DNA from: Hofstenia miamia
Taxonomy: Eukaryota > Xenacoelomorpha > Acoela
Length of the DNA: 64,000 nt
Direction: 5' to 3'
Assembly (NCBI GenBank): GCA_004352715.1
Contig: SCFE01000112.1
Coordinates: forward strand, 1,563,928-1,627,927
Shown here: positions 1-12,035 of the stretch, one piece after another
Position numbering within the stretch: the first letter of the stretch is position 1
Layout: the number at the start of each line of letters is the position of its first letter
Program-made: the position numbers and the translations under genes
The notes under the pieces: model-generated
Told to the model about the DNA's origin: nothing
Database searches by the model: none
Seen by the model: the letters and a program-made list of their open reading frames with translations, nothing else

Positions 1-1010
1 TTCAAACATTTTATTCCTTTTTGATAGGAAGTGATGCTTACTTAACTAATTTCTATTTCAATGCTAAGAATTTGTATCTTAAGCTTTATTATGCAGTGTA
101 TGTTATTAAGAAAATACAATTTAATATGTCTACGAAAAGTATATTACTTTTTGGAATAAAATTGCAAAACAAGTGCGGAAGGTTACCAATTTCCCATTTT
201 TTACCAAAAACCCTAAAGGGCTTGGTCGCGCGATAGTTAACATTAAGAGTGAAAAATTAAGATTGTTCTTCATTATATATATATATATATATGCGCCTAA
301 AACTTTAATTATAGTAAAAGTAATGCAATATTAGGGAATAATTGTTAAAAGTAGTAAAAGCAGATTTTATGCCTGGGAACAGAGTTATTGGAGTCCCGCT
401 ACCATGAAATTCCGTTACCATGTAGAATCAATTACTTTCTTAATTTTTAATGGAATTAACATTTCAACTATGCCAATATTTGGTGATGAGATAGTTCACT
501 AAGCCTAAATTATCATATATGTATTTTATAAATGAACAGTAGGCTATGTTATGATGTAAATGGTATAAACTTGTAAAAGTGATGTGAACTTTTTCAAAAG
601 TTGCCGACTAGTTTTGTGTTCATAGATCAAAGGAAAATGAATTTCTCGAAAAAAATTTGTTTCATTGATGAACCTACGAAGGAGTCACAAATGACACTTT
701 TCAATTAAAAAAATAAATTATTATTGAGCAAGTCGCATCTATTTTACCAGTGAAAATGAAATTCGGTTACTGCTTGACCAGCCCCTAAAGCTACGCATTC
801 ATCTTCATAAGCTGCGCTTATAGTTTTGTATATCTTATGGTGTAATTTGTAAACACAACAAAACGATCTTTGTAGAGGTTCGCTAAATCTCTACATGCAA
901 TATATATTTTTTATCTCGTAAATGTTATTGGATCAATTTATAGATAAAACTATAAGAAGCTTGGTTCTGGAGTAGAATTCTAACATTGAAGTATAAATAT
1001 ACATGCATAT
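1..1010. other. Non-coding stretch, no gene seen
   Basis: AT-rich sequence with only chance open frames. It has a short (TA)n run near 275-292. It lies downstream of the minus-strand GPCR and may hold its 3' UTR, but no clear polyadenylation site could be assigned. Confidence 0.5.
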
Positions 1011-2012
1011 TTATTTGAAGCAGCTCTTAATTGCATCGAAAAAAGTTTTACGGAAAATTGACCCACTAATAAAATATAAGACAAAATTAAACGAAAAGTT
1101 TAGAATCGACAACATGCCCATAACTTTTTTGATTAAAAGTAAATTGACTTTTTCCTCGATTGAAATGGGTCGTATGCGGTAAGAGATTACAGCAAGCACT
1201 GACGTAGATCCAGATAAAACACAAAACATCAAGCTATTGCCAAGCAACATTACTATTAAGCGGCGTTCTGTGAAATTTTTATCTTTTTTTCTTCTACAAA
1301 GCGCGTAAATGAAATAAATGTTGCAGAAAAGCATTACAACAAATGGTAGGATGCTATATAGAAAAAACGCGTTAAAAAAGTGTACCAAGTTGCAAAACTG
1401 AGGCTGCCAACGAATGTACACTTTGAATCAATCATATCAAATTTTAAAAGATTGGGTAATGTGACAATGTAGCAAAATATAAAAACGCAAGAACTTGTGC
1501 GATATGCCAATGACGATGTGCTTTTTTGTTTATACCACACTGGGTAATGAATAGCAACGACGCGGTCGACGGCTAGACACATCATGTGTAAAGGTGTTGT
1601 GATCGCAGTTCCCCATGCAATACTAATAAGCGATCGAAATATACCTAAATAAGGTAATAAAATTTTTTAAAATCGCTGCAAACATAAATTGAAAAGCTTT
1701 TAAAATATTGATAATAAAAACCCTCTACAACACCTTGCAAAAATATACATTTATATCTTTAATCACAAATTTGAAATGGCTTCCACCAAAATCAACGTAT
1801 CCAAGTTGAATAATAGTTAGTGTCTCCCACACTGCTTGCCACCTAATTAACGTAATTGAAGAATTTTGAAATTGGAAATGCAGTGAAGTGATGTAGCAAA
1901 AAATGTTGAGAACGATTCCAAGAGTTGTGACGAATATTCCAGACATATTAATGTAATTTGCCAATTTGTAGTTAAAATAACCCTCAAGTCTTATGCTACT
2001 GAAATTGCTCAT
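1011..2012 (-). CDS. Rhodopsin-type GPCR, neuropeptide (FMRFamide-like) receptor, at least two exons with one frame break
   Basis: This is a seven-helix receptor read on the minus strand. The first exon starts at the ATG ending at 2012 and carries an N-glycosylation-type N-terminus, TM1 (GIVLN) and TM2. It probably leaves at a G|GT donor in the sequence coding DFGG. The second exon probably begins at 1644 after a good acceptor (TTACCTTATTTAG). It encodes TM3, with an AVDRVVAIHYP motif in place of the usual DRY, and TM4. Near 1421-1434 the frame changes by one base. The next 136 codons encode TM5, a basic third loop, TM6 and TM7, with a LNFSFNFVLYFISGSIFR motif close to the TM7/helix 8 signature of invertebrate FMRFamide-type receptors. 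The frame change may be a sequencing error, a missed intron or a true lesion. The family call is good; the ligand is inference. The protein would act in the plasma membrane, coupling a peptide ligand to G protein. Confidence 0.75.
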
Positions 2013-3982
2013 CCTAAATAATAAATATAAATTATTTCATTTTCAAAAGCTTAAAGGTTCATGCTTAGAGCGATGAAATTTATTGAAATATAGTATAATT
2101 CACAATATTGATAAAAACTCAGCTTTAGTCATAATATATATATATATATGAATATATATATAGATATATACAAGTTCGAGAAATATACACTATGATTTTT
2201 AGATGGAAAGCCACAATAATTAGTTTTATGAAAAAATTTTTGCATTGCGCATTGCTCTGTAGACATTTTAAAATTTAATATTCAGTACCCACATCTTAAA
2301 GATTTATGCTTAACTAAATTATGGTTTGCAAAAAAATCATTTAAATAAAATAATATTTTCAATTAAAGAAAAATTTTGTAATGGGGAAAGAGAACAACTA
2401 TAAGACAAAAACCAGCTGCACATTCTTTCTGTACTATAGTGTTGTTGATTATATTGCTCAAAGAATTGGTTCAATGCTTTCTTGTAGTTGACGACTCGAT
2501 TGATGTAATACAATATCACTATTAATTAATAAATAGAATTTGAGTAACTACATAGTCTTTTAAATCAAATACATTTAGAGCGAGCTAAGTATATTAATTG
2601 AAGGATGCAACGTGCTCCACGACAGATTGAAAGCTCCAATATGAAACTTGAAAGGTATTAATATCATTAAATTAAATAGAATAAGATTTATAGAAAATAA
2701 TTTAATTAATGATCAGAATTTAATAAATTTAGGAAAGAAGAGATTAAATTGAATGAGTTTTAATTAGTTGGTTACTTCTAACTCAGAATAGTTTGGTAAC
2801 TAAATATTTTTAGCACTAAATTAATTAATTTAAGAAACTCATTGTAAATCATACCTCTCTTAAATTTATGAACTTTTTTAAAAGTGGAAGTTATTTATAA
2901 GGTTTTTTATTTACAAGTGCAGTTCAATATAATTGGATGTACATTATCCAATTGCATTTATATTTACATTAGACGGCATCAGCATAAAATAGAAATTTAA
3001 TACATTTATTGAGAGAAATCGAAAATAATAATAATGAAGAGCTTAAGTACTATAGATCATTGGCATGTAAAGAGTGTTGCTTAAGCTATTTGTTAAGTCA
3101 AACAAATGTTAAATATTAATAAATCTTACATCGAATTAATGTTATTAAAGAGAATTCCCAGGCTGAAAATAAATGTTTATATTTAGTAAGGTATATATTA
3201 GCACTATAGCAAAATTACTATTATGCTTATTATGTGTAACTGTAATTAACACAGAATTAAGAAGTTAGTGATGCTTAATGCTTAAAATTAATTTGTTACT
3301 GAGGTATTACACCGAATGGTCTGCTTATTCTACCAAAAAACTAATATATTTCTATGGTTGGAGCAGATTTCATTTTACGTGTAGGCATACCTTAAGTAAG
3401 CAGACTTGTATCATCGACAAATGTTACTAATAAGTAGATGCAAACTATTAAACGCATTCTGAACTCTGGAAACAGCAAACTAGATCATCCTTGCATCTAG
3501 TCCCTCTACTGGTGCCTTCCAAATTCTGACTAGTGTCAAATGGCACTTAACACCCCTCCCTACGCAAAATTGTACTTAGTTGCACTTCCGCTTAAGACTC
3601 CACATGGAGACTAGGATTCTGTGGGACCACTCAATTCTACGGTTTTTAAGATCTGGGGCTAAATATTTTAGAAAACTAGAACAATCGTACAATTGAAATC
3701 CTGAATAAAGCAAATTAGACCATGGATTTCAAAATATTCACCATAATTGTTGCTAATGTTGGTCATTATAAAAGTTGCATCATGGACCAAAGTGATTATA
3801 GGAGCAAAAAATTCAATGCGTTTGGAACGGCATTACCACATATACAATAAGACTGGGACTCAACAATGTTGGTCTCAGAAAACCTTATTGTTGACGAGGA
3901 AAAATAGGAAATTACATGTATATACCACAAGTGCAATTCTTATTTACATAGGTAACCAAAAAGTATTTCTGCCGCAGTGTAT
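2013..3982. other. AT-rich intergenic sequence
   Basis: No gene is recognised. There is a (TA)n microsatellite near 2135-2170. Open frames here are short and look like nothing known. A longer open stretch at 3747-4010 is interrupted by the transposon at 3991 and has no recognisable domain. Confidence 0.5.
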
Positions 3983-3990
3983 CACAGAGT

Positions 3991-4415
3991 CAGGGATCCA
4001 ACATGATTAATCGCCAACACGATTAATCGAGATTAATCGGATGGATTAATCTATCGTGTTGGTCAAGTAGATTAGATGAATCGTAAACAGCGTACTCGAT
4101 TAATCTAGATTATTCTAATTAAGTTGATGCTTATGCATTCAGTTACGTTTTGTCATTTTCGTTTTGATATCATATCTATGGCCACTATTCCTGTGTTATA
4201 TGTTTTACAAAAGAAAACCTTAACACCGGACATAGCAGAAGAGCGTGATGATTAGGCATCTAACATATTTAGGAAGCGTCGGATGTCCCCTAATTCTATA
4301 TATAAGGATCCTCAATTTTATCTCGCCAACTTCTAATCAGGTTGAGATTACGATTAATCTATCGCCAAAAATTTTTTTCATACGATTAATCGCGATTAAA
4401 ATCTAACGATCCCTG
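3991..4415. mobile_element. Non-autonomous hAT-type element, CAGGGATC termini
   Basis: A 425-bp element begins with CAGGGATC and ends with GATCCCTG. The flanking 8 bp, CACAGAGT on the left and CTCAGAGT on the right, match at 7 of 8 positions. That is the size of a hAT target-site duplication. The interior is packed with repeated GATTAATCG units on both strands, giving it strong potential to fold. There is no coding capacity, so it must have been moved by a transposase encoded elsewhere. Confidence 0.8.
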
Positions 4416-4479
4416 CTCAGAGTGTCAACAATCTGTCACGGCGAGTATGCCATACAGAGTTTGCTGACTGGTGATGTTG

Positions 4480-5230
4480 CAAGGGCGGATACAGGGGGGA
4501 CAGAGGAATAGGAACTGTTTTTTAAGTTTTTTTCAAATATTTGTAAAATGTATTTCATTGAACTTTTACACTATAATGTGTCCAATGGATCCTGAAATTT
4601 CATTTCAGTAATAATAAGAATATTTAATTTTCTGGAATTGTTTTAAATTTTAAAAGTATTTCAATTCACCCTTTTGGATGGGGTGAATAGGATGTGATTT
4701 CTGTGGCGTATTTTAATTTAAGCATAAAATTAAAAATTATTTTACTTTCACAGACAATGCATACTTAATGACAATAATAAACTACACTCCTTCAAAAATT
4801 TCGTATGATCCTAGATAATGTACACACACACACACAAATCCCCAACAAACGCACACCACACAATTATATATGTATATGTTACTATTATTTTGTAAATAGT
4901 TTTTAGTTTATAGTCTTGTACCAAAGATTTTCTGCAGTAAATTGCTTTTGACTCTTAATTAACACTAAAGAAATTAGAAGAGCATAGCTACGGCTACCCC
5001 GTGGCACATAAGCTTATAGTTATTAATTTATGCACAGAGGAACAATGTAAAATTGCACGAATTCTGTTTCCATTTTTGCAGTCAGTAGATGGTGGTGAAG
5101 TCCGTGCATAGTGATGAATTTTAAAAATTGAAAACTCAATAGTTTGTGCCCTCCTTAGGACCCAATTATGCACTTAGCAGTTTATTCTACATTGGGTCTC
5201 CTCTAAAAAAATTTTTTGTATCCGCCCCTG
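4480..5230. mobile_element. Non-autonomous hAT-type element with perfect 8-bp duplication
   Basis: This 751-bp element starts CAAGGGCGGATACA and ends TGTATCCGCCCCTG, imperfect terminal inverted repeats. It is flanked on both sides by the identical octamer TGATGTTG (4472-4479 and 5231-5238). Terminal CA(G/A)GGGCGG plus 8-bp duplication is typical of the hAT superfamily. It contains a short CA-repeat run near 4825 and no open frame of note. Confidence 0.85.
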
Positions 5231-5238
5231 TGATGTTG

Positions 5239-6760
5239 CTTTAAATCTCTAGAAGCTCCCCGGCAACGCAGAGTGCCGATCTATGTTGAGGAATGGGCTA
5301 AAATCCCGAAAATCACTTATCACTTATTTTGATATTTCTGAGAAATACGAGCATTTTTCAAAAATACCCAGTTTAGGAGCCCACTGGATGTTTGATTTGA
5401 TATGTATTATGCATACGACTTGTTAAATAATGGAAAATATTAACAGAATACTGAAATAAATGCTAGGATCACTCTATACTTGAGTTTAAGAACAATGAAT
5501 AGATATAGAAAGTGCATAATATTAGTGTATTTGTCATTGAAGTATGATTGGAGTCCTGAATTTGAAGTTGATGTTAATCAAATGTATGACTAATGTCAAG
5601 ATTAAAATATTTATATATATGAGAATAATTTATGCAACATTTTAATACGCACTTAGGTCTACCTGAAAGCAAGGAACATTTCGTGTGTTTTTGCACTTTT
5701 ATATGTTCATGCAAGAAATAATTTTTGAATTTAGCATAATTATAAATGCTTAAATTATAATACATATTGGCAAAAATTTTGAGCAAATTGTTATGGAATA
5801 TAAACAAGCAAAATTGGTTTCATTGCAAATTTTGCATGTAAATTTTAATATTGACTGACATGTCTATGCTTTCTTGTTATTTGAAGGCTGTTCAAACCTT
5901 TAAATGGGTGTTCAATCAGTATTGATTGACTATGCTAGCTGTATACACTATAATGTATACTGTGGAAGAAGTGTAGTTAACTGCTATTCTAAATAAATAA
6001 GTATGATGGAAACAAAATTTTATTTGTCAGTTGCATTGGCCAATATGTTTGAAAATTATTTTAAAAATTGAAAAATCACTTAACAAACAATTTAAAAAGT
6101 TTGGCAAATATTTTTCAAATCTTTGGAAAAATGCCAAATATTTGGAACGGATTTGCAAATAAAATCCAAAAATTTGACACTAATTTGGAATTTTTTGCCA
6201 AATTTTCCAAACTTTTTTACTAGGGAAATACGATAAAGGCTGTATAGCTACACGTAGGAAATAACCTTATATTATTTTAGATCCAAATTGTAGACAATAA
6301 TTGACCAATACGAGACCGCATCTACTATGCTGGAATCACTATTCGAAAAAGCTTCAAGGTGTTTTATTCTTTGTGTAGATCAGCTGTGTTTGTTATTTAT
6401 CAGCTACTTAAGTACGTGTAACACTTACAAATAGATTGCAATTGGATGCTGAATAAATGGATCATTGTCGAAAGGATCAGCGTCGGGCAGATGTCAACTT
6501 GGAAGCTGCTACAGAGATTACTTAAATAGTAATTATTCCTCTAGTGTTAACAATTGTTACATCTAAATAATCTAATAAATTCAAAAGGCAATTGAGAGAG
6601 ATTGAACTCCTCCCGCTAAGATATCCAACAAGTAAATGCATTGATTTATTATGGCAGTAAATGGCCTGGTGGATGATTCTACAATAGCATCATTATCTCG
6701 TATATTACTACAGAATGGCTACTTGTTCATAATAACATATAAGCTATAAACTGATGCATT
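5239..6760. other. Intergenic sequence without a recognised gene
   Basis: AT-rich. A small inverted-repeat unit lies at 6093-6218 and is listed separately. No coding region can be supported. Confidence 0.4.
6093..6218. repeat. Short inverted-repeat element (MITE-like)
   Basis: The left end reads AAAAAGTTTGG and the right end is its complement, CCAAACTTTTTT. The inside is rich in TTTGGAAA and TTTGCAAA motifs. It looks like a tiny foldback element, but no target duplication could be fixed. Confidence 0.4.
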
Positions 6761-7414
6761 ACAGCGTCGTTATGGACAATACAGACAGATTTCTGGTGGA
6801 AAATTTTCAATTTCGTATGAAAACGTCGAAAAATCGGAGAAAATTATTAAGGTTCTTAGTGCTCTAAATCATTTAAATTATGAATTTATGCGACACTGTA
6901 TTACCCGTCCAAGTGTTTTGAAGACATCGACATTTGCATTTCTGATTGTCTGATATCTAATAAGAATGAAATCCTTGCATATGTAGCTCGTTACATACAA
7001 ACAAATCTTCCTTGTGGGTGTGATTGCAATGCTATTCTGGAAAGTACTATTTACCGTGAAAGTCCATAATTATATACTTACTTTAATATTGTTGATAGAG
7101 TTGGTCTTACAACTCCCAGTCAAAGATTACTTATTTCTGTCTTTGAAGTTTTTCAGATTTTACTCCCAAACATTGATACCTGTTTGAAAATAGCAGGAGT
7201 TTACTTTGCCAAAAGTGTTCGTATGGCATTGCAAAAGCATTGTAAAATATATCCTTTCTTTTGCCCTCAAGATGAGCTTCATTGTAAAGATATTTTATTT
7301 AGAATATCAATTAAAATTTGTTTTAACAATTTTCAAAAATCATTTAGCAATGTTTCTCGAAAATCATTTGTAAAACAGTTAAAGTTTTTTAGTAACATTA
7401 TAAATATATTTTAG
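6761..7414 (+). pseudogene. P-element-like (P/THAP9 superfamily) transposase relic, C-terminal part
   Basis: Across several broken frames the translation keeps a recognisable order. A segment reading RRYGQYRQISGG followed by FSISYENVEKSE matches the FG-YRQ-SGG block of P-element/THAP9-like transposases. Next come ILAYVARY and a CGCDC cluster, then VGLTTPSQRLL (the family has a G-GLT-PS block), and finally a Cys/His-rich tail at 7184-7414. At least three frame breaks or stops separate these parts, so it cannot be expressed as one protein. The family call rests on remembered motifs; a profile search would settle it. Confidence 0.5.
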
Positions 7415-7732
7415 ATGTTATTGTTATTTTATGTTGTTCTTGGTTATTTTTCATGAATTTCATTTTTAACGCATTAAATTGTTTGGGCTCCTTTTTTACA
7501 GACCTGTAGCTAATGCCATGGCCGTGTATATTCTTTGGGCTCTGATGGAATCTATGAGAAAGAAAGCGAATTTCATTATATCATCAGTTTCATGGCTACT
7601 CAACTATATTAAGAATGAACAAAAATCTTCAATATGTTAATTAAATCAAATCATCTATATGGATGAAGTATTTGTATAACGATTAAATAAAAATATTTAT
7701 AGGTATTTGTAATCATATATACATGTATATAT

Positions 7733-7899
7733 TTCAATTTCCTATGAAAACGTCGAAAATCGGAGAAATTTATTAAGGTTCTTAGTGCTCTAAATCATTT
7801 AAATTATGAATTTATGCGACACTGTATTACCCGTCCAAGTGTTTTGAAGGACATCGACATTTGCAATTCTGATTGTCTGATATCTAATAAGAATGAAAT
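7733..7899 (+). repeat. Second copy of a 167-bp piece of the P-like relic
   Basis: Positions 7733-7899 repeat 6806-6972 almost exactly, in the same orientation, 927 bp downstream. The repeated piece covers the region after the SGG block. The two copies differ by a few single-base changes, including one indel that changes the frame, so the duplication is fairly recent or the locus is mis-joined. Confidence 0.75.
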
Positions 7900-8455
7900 G
7901 ATTTACATAAAACATCTTTAAACACAACATAAATTTCAGTTAATTCAACATTATTTTAGGTACACCTATGTTTATTTTTCAATGTGAAATCAAGATATCT
8001 ACGGTTATACAACATGTTCGTCTTCATTTTATACATGGCCACTTCAAGGATCGCATGTTTTGTACTGCTAAATTTGAATCATTGATATCCAAATGTTGTA
8101 GTGGGGTTTTTTGATAAAAATGTTGTAGTTCTAGTATATGCTAACAGAACAGACCATCTCAATTAATATTGATACCCATAATTCGATTCTTAACCGTTAG
8201 AAGATACAATTTATGCGCCATGATTTGCAAATATTTTAACACGATGAAGCCTCGCCATACCACATTTCAAAATTATGCCAGAAGATTAATGTATTAGATC
8301 GATTGTCCAAGTTCATCATCTGATCGTATAAATCACATTGAAAACTTAGGCACAGATCTGGAGATGTTACAAAAACAGCAAGCAAAATTATAGACATTGC
8401 ATTAGAAAATACGCTAGCTATATGCTAGCAAAACGCTAGCTAGAATAGGCTAAGA
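7900..8455. other. Intergenic sequence; GCTAGC-rich at its right end
   Basis: No gene is supported. Around 8400-8450 several GCTAGC and TAGCTA motifs occur close together, like those at 9740-9840. The two may be ends of one older element split by later insertions. Confidence 0.35.
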
Positions 8456-8876
8456 AGAGGTGGGCGCAGCCGTCAGCCAACTACTATTGGCGCGCAGACC
8501 TGATAAAATCGGCTGCGTAGCCGGTTAAGCGACATCTAATGAACTGGATTAGACTGTATAATATTCCATATAGGTACCCTACAACGCCTATAGCTCTGTA
8601 TCAACCGTATGTGATGCAAACCGCATTGTGAAGCTATCTATCTGCAAAAAGGTTCATCATGCGCTCACAGAACTTGTCACATTTTATAAAATGTAAATCA
8701 ATGTTAAGAGGAACTTCTAAATCAAACCGCATTAAATGTGGTTTCCATTTTATAACACATTTTGTTTGTCTTGATATAATTTTAGTTATCAATCGGCTCA
8801 GCCATCTAAATTTTCCGGTGGCTGGCTGACCCAAAATATGTGGACGGCGGCGGCTCATCCGGTTGGCGCCCAGCTC
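8456..8876. mobile_element. GC-rich inverted-terminus element, probable DNA transposon
   Basis: This block stands out from its AT-rich surroundings. The left end reads GAGGTGGGCGC and the right end, on the other strand, GAGCTGGGCGC. The subterminal regions carry repeated AGCCG/CGGCT motifs. Related sequence is present inverted at about 48.8-49.6 kb. No transposase is encoded. The ends are approximate. Confidence 0.45.
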
Positions 8877-9229
8877 TAATGCTAAGGACAGCTAAGTCAT
8901 ACATTTTTTGAAATTTGTTAAAATTATTATCATATTTGGAAAATTCAACATATATACGCTATAAAATTATCATTTTTGATGTAGAATGTTGAATATTTTA
9001 TAATTAACGCTAATCCAGATGCCGTCTTTTGACGGGAAATTGAATTGATAACGTAGCTATAAAAACACTAAAGTAATAACTTGACTATACGCTTGTTAAT
9101 TATTTCTGTAACTAGCTTGGTATTTTTACAAAGGATAGTTAATCTATTAAAATTGCATGCACAACCTAATATATAATTGACTTCGGAAGTAATTTACACT
9201 TTAAAGAACCTTATTTATTTTCTACAATG

Positions 9230-9457
9230 CAGGGGCGTACCCAGGATTTTGTGAAGGGGGGACATCATTGTTATTCACGCTCCGCGAAAATTTTTGAAAA
9301 TATTGAGAAAATAGACCCTAAAAAATGCATTTCACGATCCTAGATTTTAAATTTTTCAATTTTTTACGAAAATTTTTTTGATTTATCCAGTCAAAATTAA
9401 ATTTGGAAACCTGACGGGGGGGGGGCATTCCACCATGTCCCCCCTGGTACGCCACTG
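9230..9457. mobile_element. Short MITE, CAGGGGCGTACCCAGG family
   Basis: A 228-bp element with ends CAGGGGCGTACC and GGTACGCCACTG. The same family occurs at 20508-20670 and in the inverted arm. The interior contains the ATGCATTTCACGATCCTAG segment shared by all copies. The flanking octamers do not match here, so one end may have decayed. Confidence 0.65.
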
Positions 9458-9739
9458 TACAAAAGTACAACGATTTTTATCTCTATTATTACCATAAATT
9501 TTTTCATTATAAAATTTGTTTGTAGTAAGTATCAGTAAACGTCTGCAATCAATTTTTCGCAAATGTTCAATTGACATATAATTTTTTTAGCCCCCGTTTT
9601 ATTGAAGGTAATGTAAACAATTTGCTTCCATGGAGATTCAATGTTTTATTTTCATTTTCTTAACAACATTCTATATATTTTATTTTTTTGTTAATTAACA
9701 TATAGATTACCATCATCTGCACTAAAATGTTGCTTTAAA

Positions 9740-9845
9740 TGTACTAACTAATGCTAGCATACATAAATTCGCTAGCGTCAGTAAGCGTAAATAAGTGCAA
9801 AATACGCTAGCTGAAGAAGCTAGAAATACGCTAGCATATCTTTCA
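9740..9845. repeat. GCTAGC-rich palindromic cluster
   Basis: Five or so GCTAGC/ACGCTAGC motifs occur within about 100 bp next to the left end of the mariner element. The same cluster appears inverted at 48552-48660. Confidence 0.5.
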
Positions 9846-9861
9846 GTGGAAATGAATGATA

Positions 9862-10896
9862 CTAAAACACAAATTCATTAAAAATATTTAATGGCAAAAA
9901 ATCAAAAAGGTCAGATGATTGATAGTCAACCAAGGTCTGGATGTGGACATTTATGTTTTTTAGAATAGGTGTTCGAAATGTCCAGCAAAATTATTTTTGC
10001 ACAGCTCTGCACTTTTCTTGGGATGACGCAACATCTTCCGAATGTCTTCGTCCCTCATGTGCGCCGCGTGTCTTCCACGATGCTCTTGAGCACATCTGAC
10101 TATGTGTACCATTACTTGGGGCGAAAATAAGAAGTCTAGAGGCGACAAGTCCGGAGACTATGGGGCCAATGTTGAACTGTCCTTCATGAAATTATCCTCT
10201 CGTCAAATTTTGCATGAAGAAGATCGAGACACTCGGCCGTTACGTGGCTCCGGAACCAATATTGACGTCGTGTTGCCAAATTCTTCACTGATTTCTAGAA
10301 AGTATTCTTGAGTACTTGTTCGAGGTATACGTTCAAATCACTGCTACCTGGATTCCAGGTCGTGGAAATAAACAAGATGAGGATTCGTGCATCCACAATC
10401 CGTACCCAGGCCATCACTTTCTCGGCATTAGCCTTCTTGCACTCATTTACTGTGTGGGGATTTGAAGGCGCCCAGTGTCGACATATCTGTTTGTTTGGAG
10501 ACTGTTTCAGAACAAACCATTTTTCATCGGACCATATGACTCTCTTAAACCATTCTTCTTCAAAGTCAACCCAAAAGCGCGAGCTGCCAATCTTGATTCA
10601 ATGTTGACTGCACGCAGACGCTGCGTCAAGTGTGGCCTGTACGCCCTCCACTTGGGATTCTTTCTCAAAATTGTCCAAATTGCCCCGTAGCTTAAGCCAA
10701 GGACTCTTGCTGCCTCCCTTATATGGCATTTTAAATTTTGCTCGAAAATTTTTTTCACAGCCTTGATGTTGCTACGCAATGGCTCACTCGATCAGCAATG
10801 GCAAGACCTGCCGTCGAAGAGCTGATATAATGAGAAATGTTAAAATTGATGATTTTTCTACAAAATTTCAACTTCTTTAATGAATTTGTGCTTTAA
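9862..10896 (-). mobile_element. Mariner-like element, defective
   Basis: About 1.03 kb bounded by imperfect inverted repeats, CTAAAACACAAATTCATTAAA on the left and its near complement at 10876-10896, with TA next to the left end. On the minus strand it keeps a helix-turn-helix segment (REAARVLGLSYGAIWTILRK, coded near 10700) and a C-terminal SPLDFLF block near 10140. The reading frame is broken several times, so no active transposase is made. A sister copy lies inverted at 47488-48526 and retains a WSDEKWF motif. Confidence 0.8.
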
Positions 10897-10897
10897 C

Positions 10898-10899
<2 letters not shown>

Positions 10900-10938
<39 letters not shown>
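10900..10938. repeat. (TA)n microsatellite
   Basis: A pure TA run directly next to the mariner right end, which targets TA. Confidence 0.9.
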
Positions 10939-10941
<3 letters not shown>

Positions 10942-10993
10942 AATTAAGAAAATACAATTGAATTACAGTTTTCAGTTTACATAATTGTATCCA

Positions 10994-11105
10994 TATGTTA
11001 ATTATAATCCAATCACATTAGACTGACATGATTTTATCTCATACTGCATAATATGTTAATTATAAGCCAATCACATTAGACCAATGACATGATTTTATCT
11101 CATAC
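10994..11105. repeat. Tandem repeat of about 57 bp, two units
   Basis: The unit begins ATATGTTAATTATAA and ends TTTTATCTCATAC. It occurs twice head to tail with small differences (CCAATCACATTAGAC then TGACATG). It sits at the start of the Tc1 relic and may be part of its terminal region. It is repeated inverted at about 45.78-45.87 kb. Confidence 0.7.
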
Positions 11106-11144
11106 GTTTGCTTATTCGTCTGTTTTTCTCTATAGTAATCTGTT

Positions 11145-11638
11145 ATGGATACTCCACTAAACATCAGACGGCTTGTTATTCTAAACCACAGAAATGGTCA
11201 TAGCCAGCGCCAAATTGCTTCCATGTTGTCCATATCGCAACCAACAGTTAACCGCATCATTCGCCAGCATAATATGATACAATCTTTATCCCCACAACGG
11301 ACTGGCAGGTGTGGTCGTCGAAGATCTCTCACACAACACTGTACACCTGTTTTGGGCAGTTGAAAACTGATCAGGCGTAAAATTCAGTAACCAATAAACA
11401 TTTGAAATTTACAATAGCGACTAAAGAAACAGAAAACAACGACTATCCACAATATGAAATAATATGGGGCTGCTTCAGCTATCACAGTAATGATGTCCTC
11501 ACTCTTCTTAGCCATGCTGAGAGAATATATAACGAGCCCTACTTGGTCCTGCTTAAGGAGATATATGTGGCATTCATTCAGATTCATGACACAACTATGT
11601 TTCAACAAGATCGAGCTCCTTGCCTTTTTTTGATCTGA
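11145..11638 (+). pseudogene. Tc1-like transposase relic with internal deletion
   Basis: The first part (11145-11363) encodes a typical Tc1 N-terminus: a helix-turn-helix (SQRQIASMLSISQPTVNRII) followed by a basic GRCGRRR stretch. After a break, 11402-11638 encodes the middle of the catalytic domain, with IIWGCFSYHS and then MFQQDRAPC, where active family members have the second catalytic Asp in QQDGAPCH. The central part with the first Asp is missing and the C-terminus is lost, so it is inactive. Confidence 0.75.
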
Positions 11639-11834
11639 CTTACTTGAATTGCCAGACAACAACCCTGGTCTAAGTTCTATCAAAAAATTAATGGCAAATT
11701 ACAAAACAATAGCTTCACTTTGAGACCTACATCAATTTTAAGGCTCAATATCAGCAACACGAATTTAAGGGAGCATTAACTCTAAAAATTCAGTTTCGGA
11801 ATAAATAATCTATCCTTTTTTCGTTTGCTGCTTA

Positions 11835-11858
11835 TATATATATATATATATATATATA
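11835..11858. repeat. (TA)n microsatellite
   Basis: A short TA run between the Tc1 relic and gene A. Confidence 0.85.
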
Positions 11859-12035
11859 AATTTGAAGAATATTTTGGTAAGCTTTATACTAGTTGGATAA
11901 GAACGCATTGTTTAACGCTTTCAACTGAAATTTGTCATTTTCAGAAATTATAAACTTTTTGGGAAATTGATAGAGATTTAACAATATACTTCAATAATTA
12001 ATTAATATAAAAAGAACGAATTCATATTATTTTGT

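Noticed and set aside
3747-4010. 87-codon frame as a gene
   Set aside because: It runs into the hAT-type element at 3991, and its translation resembles no family I recognise.
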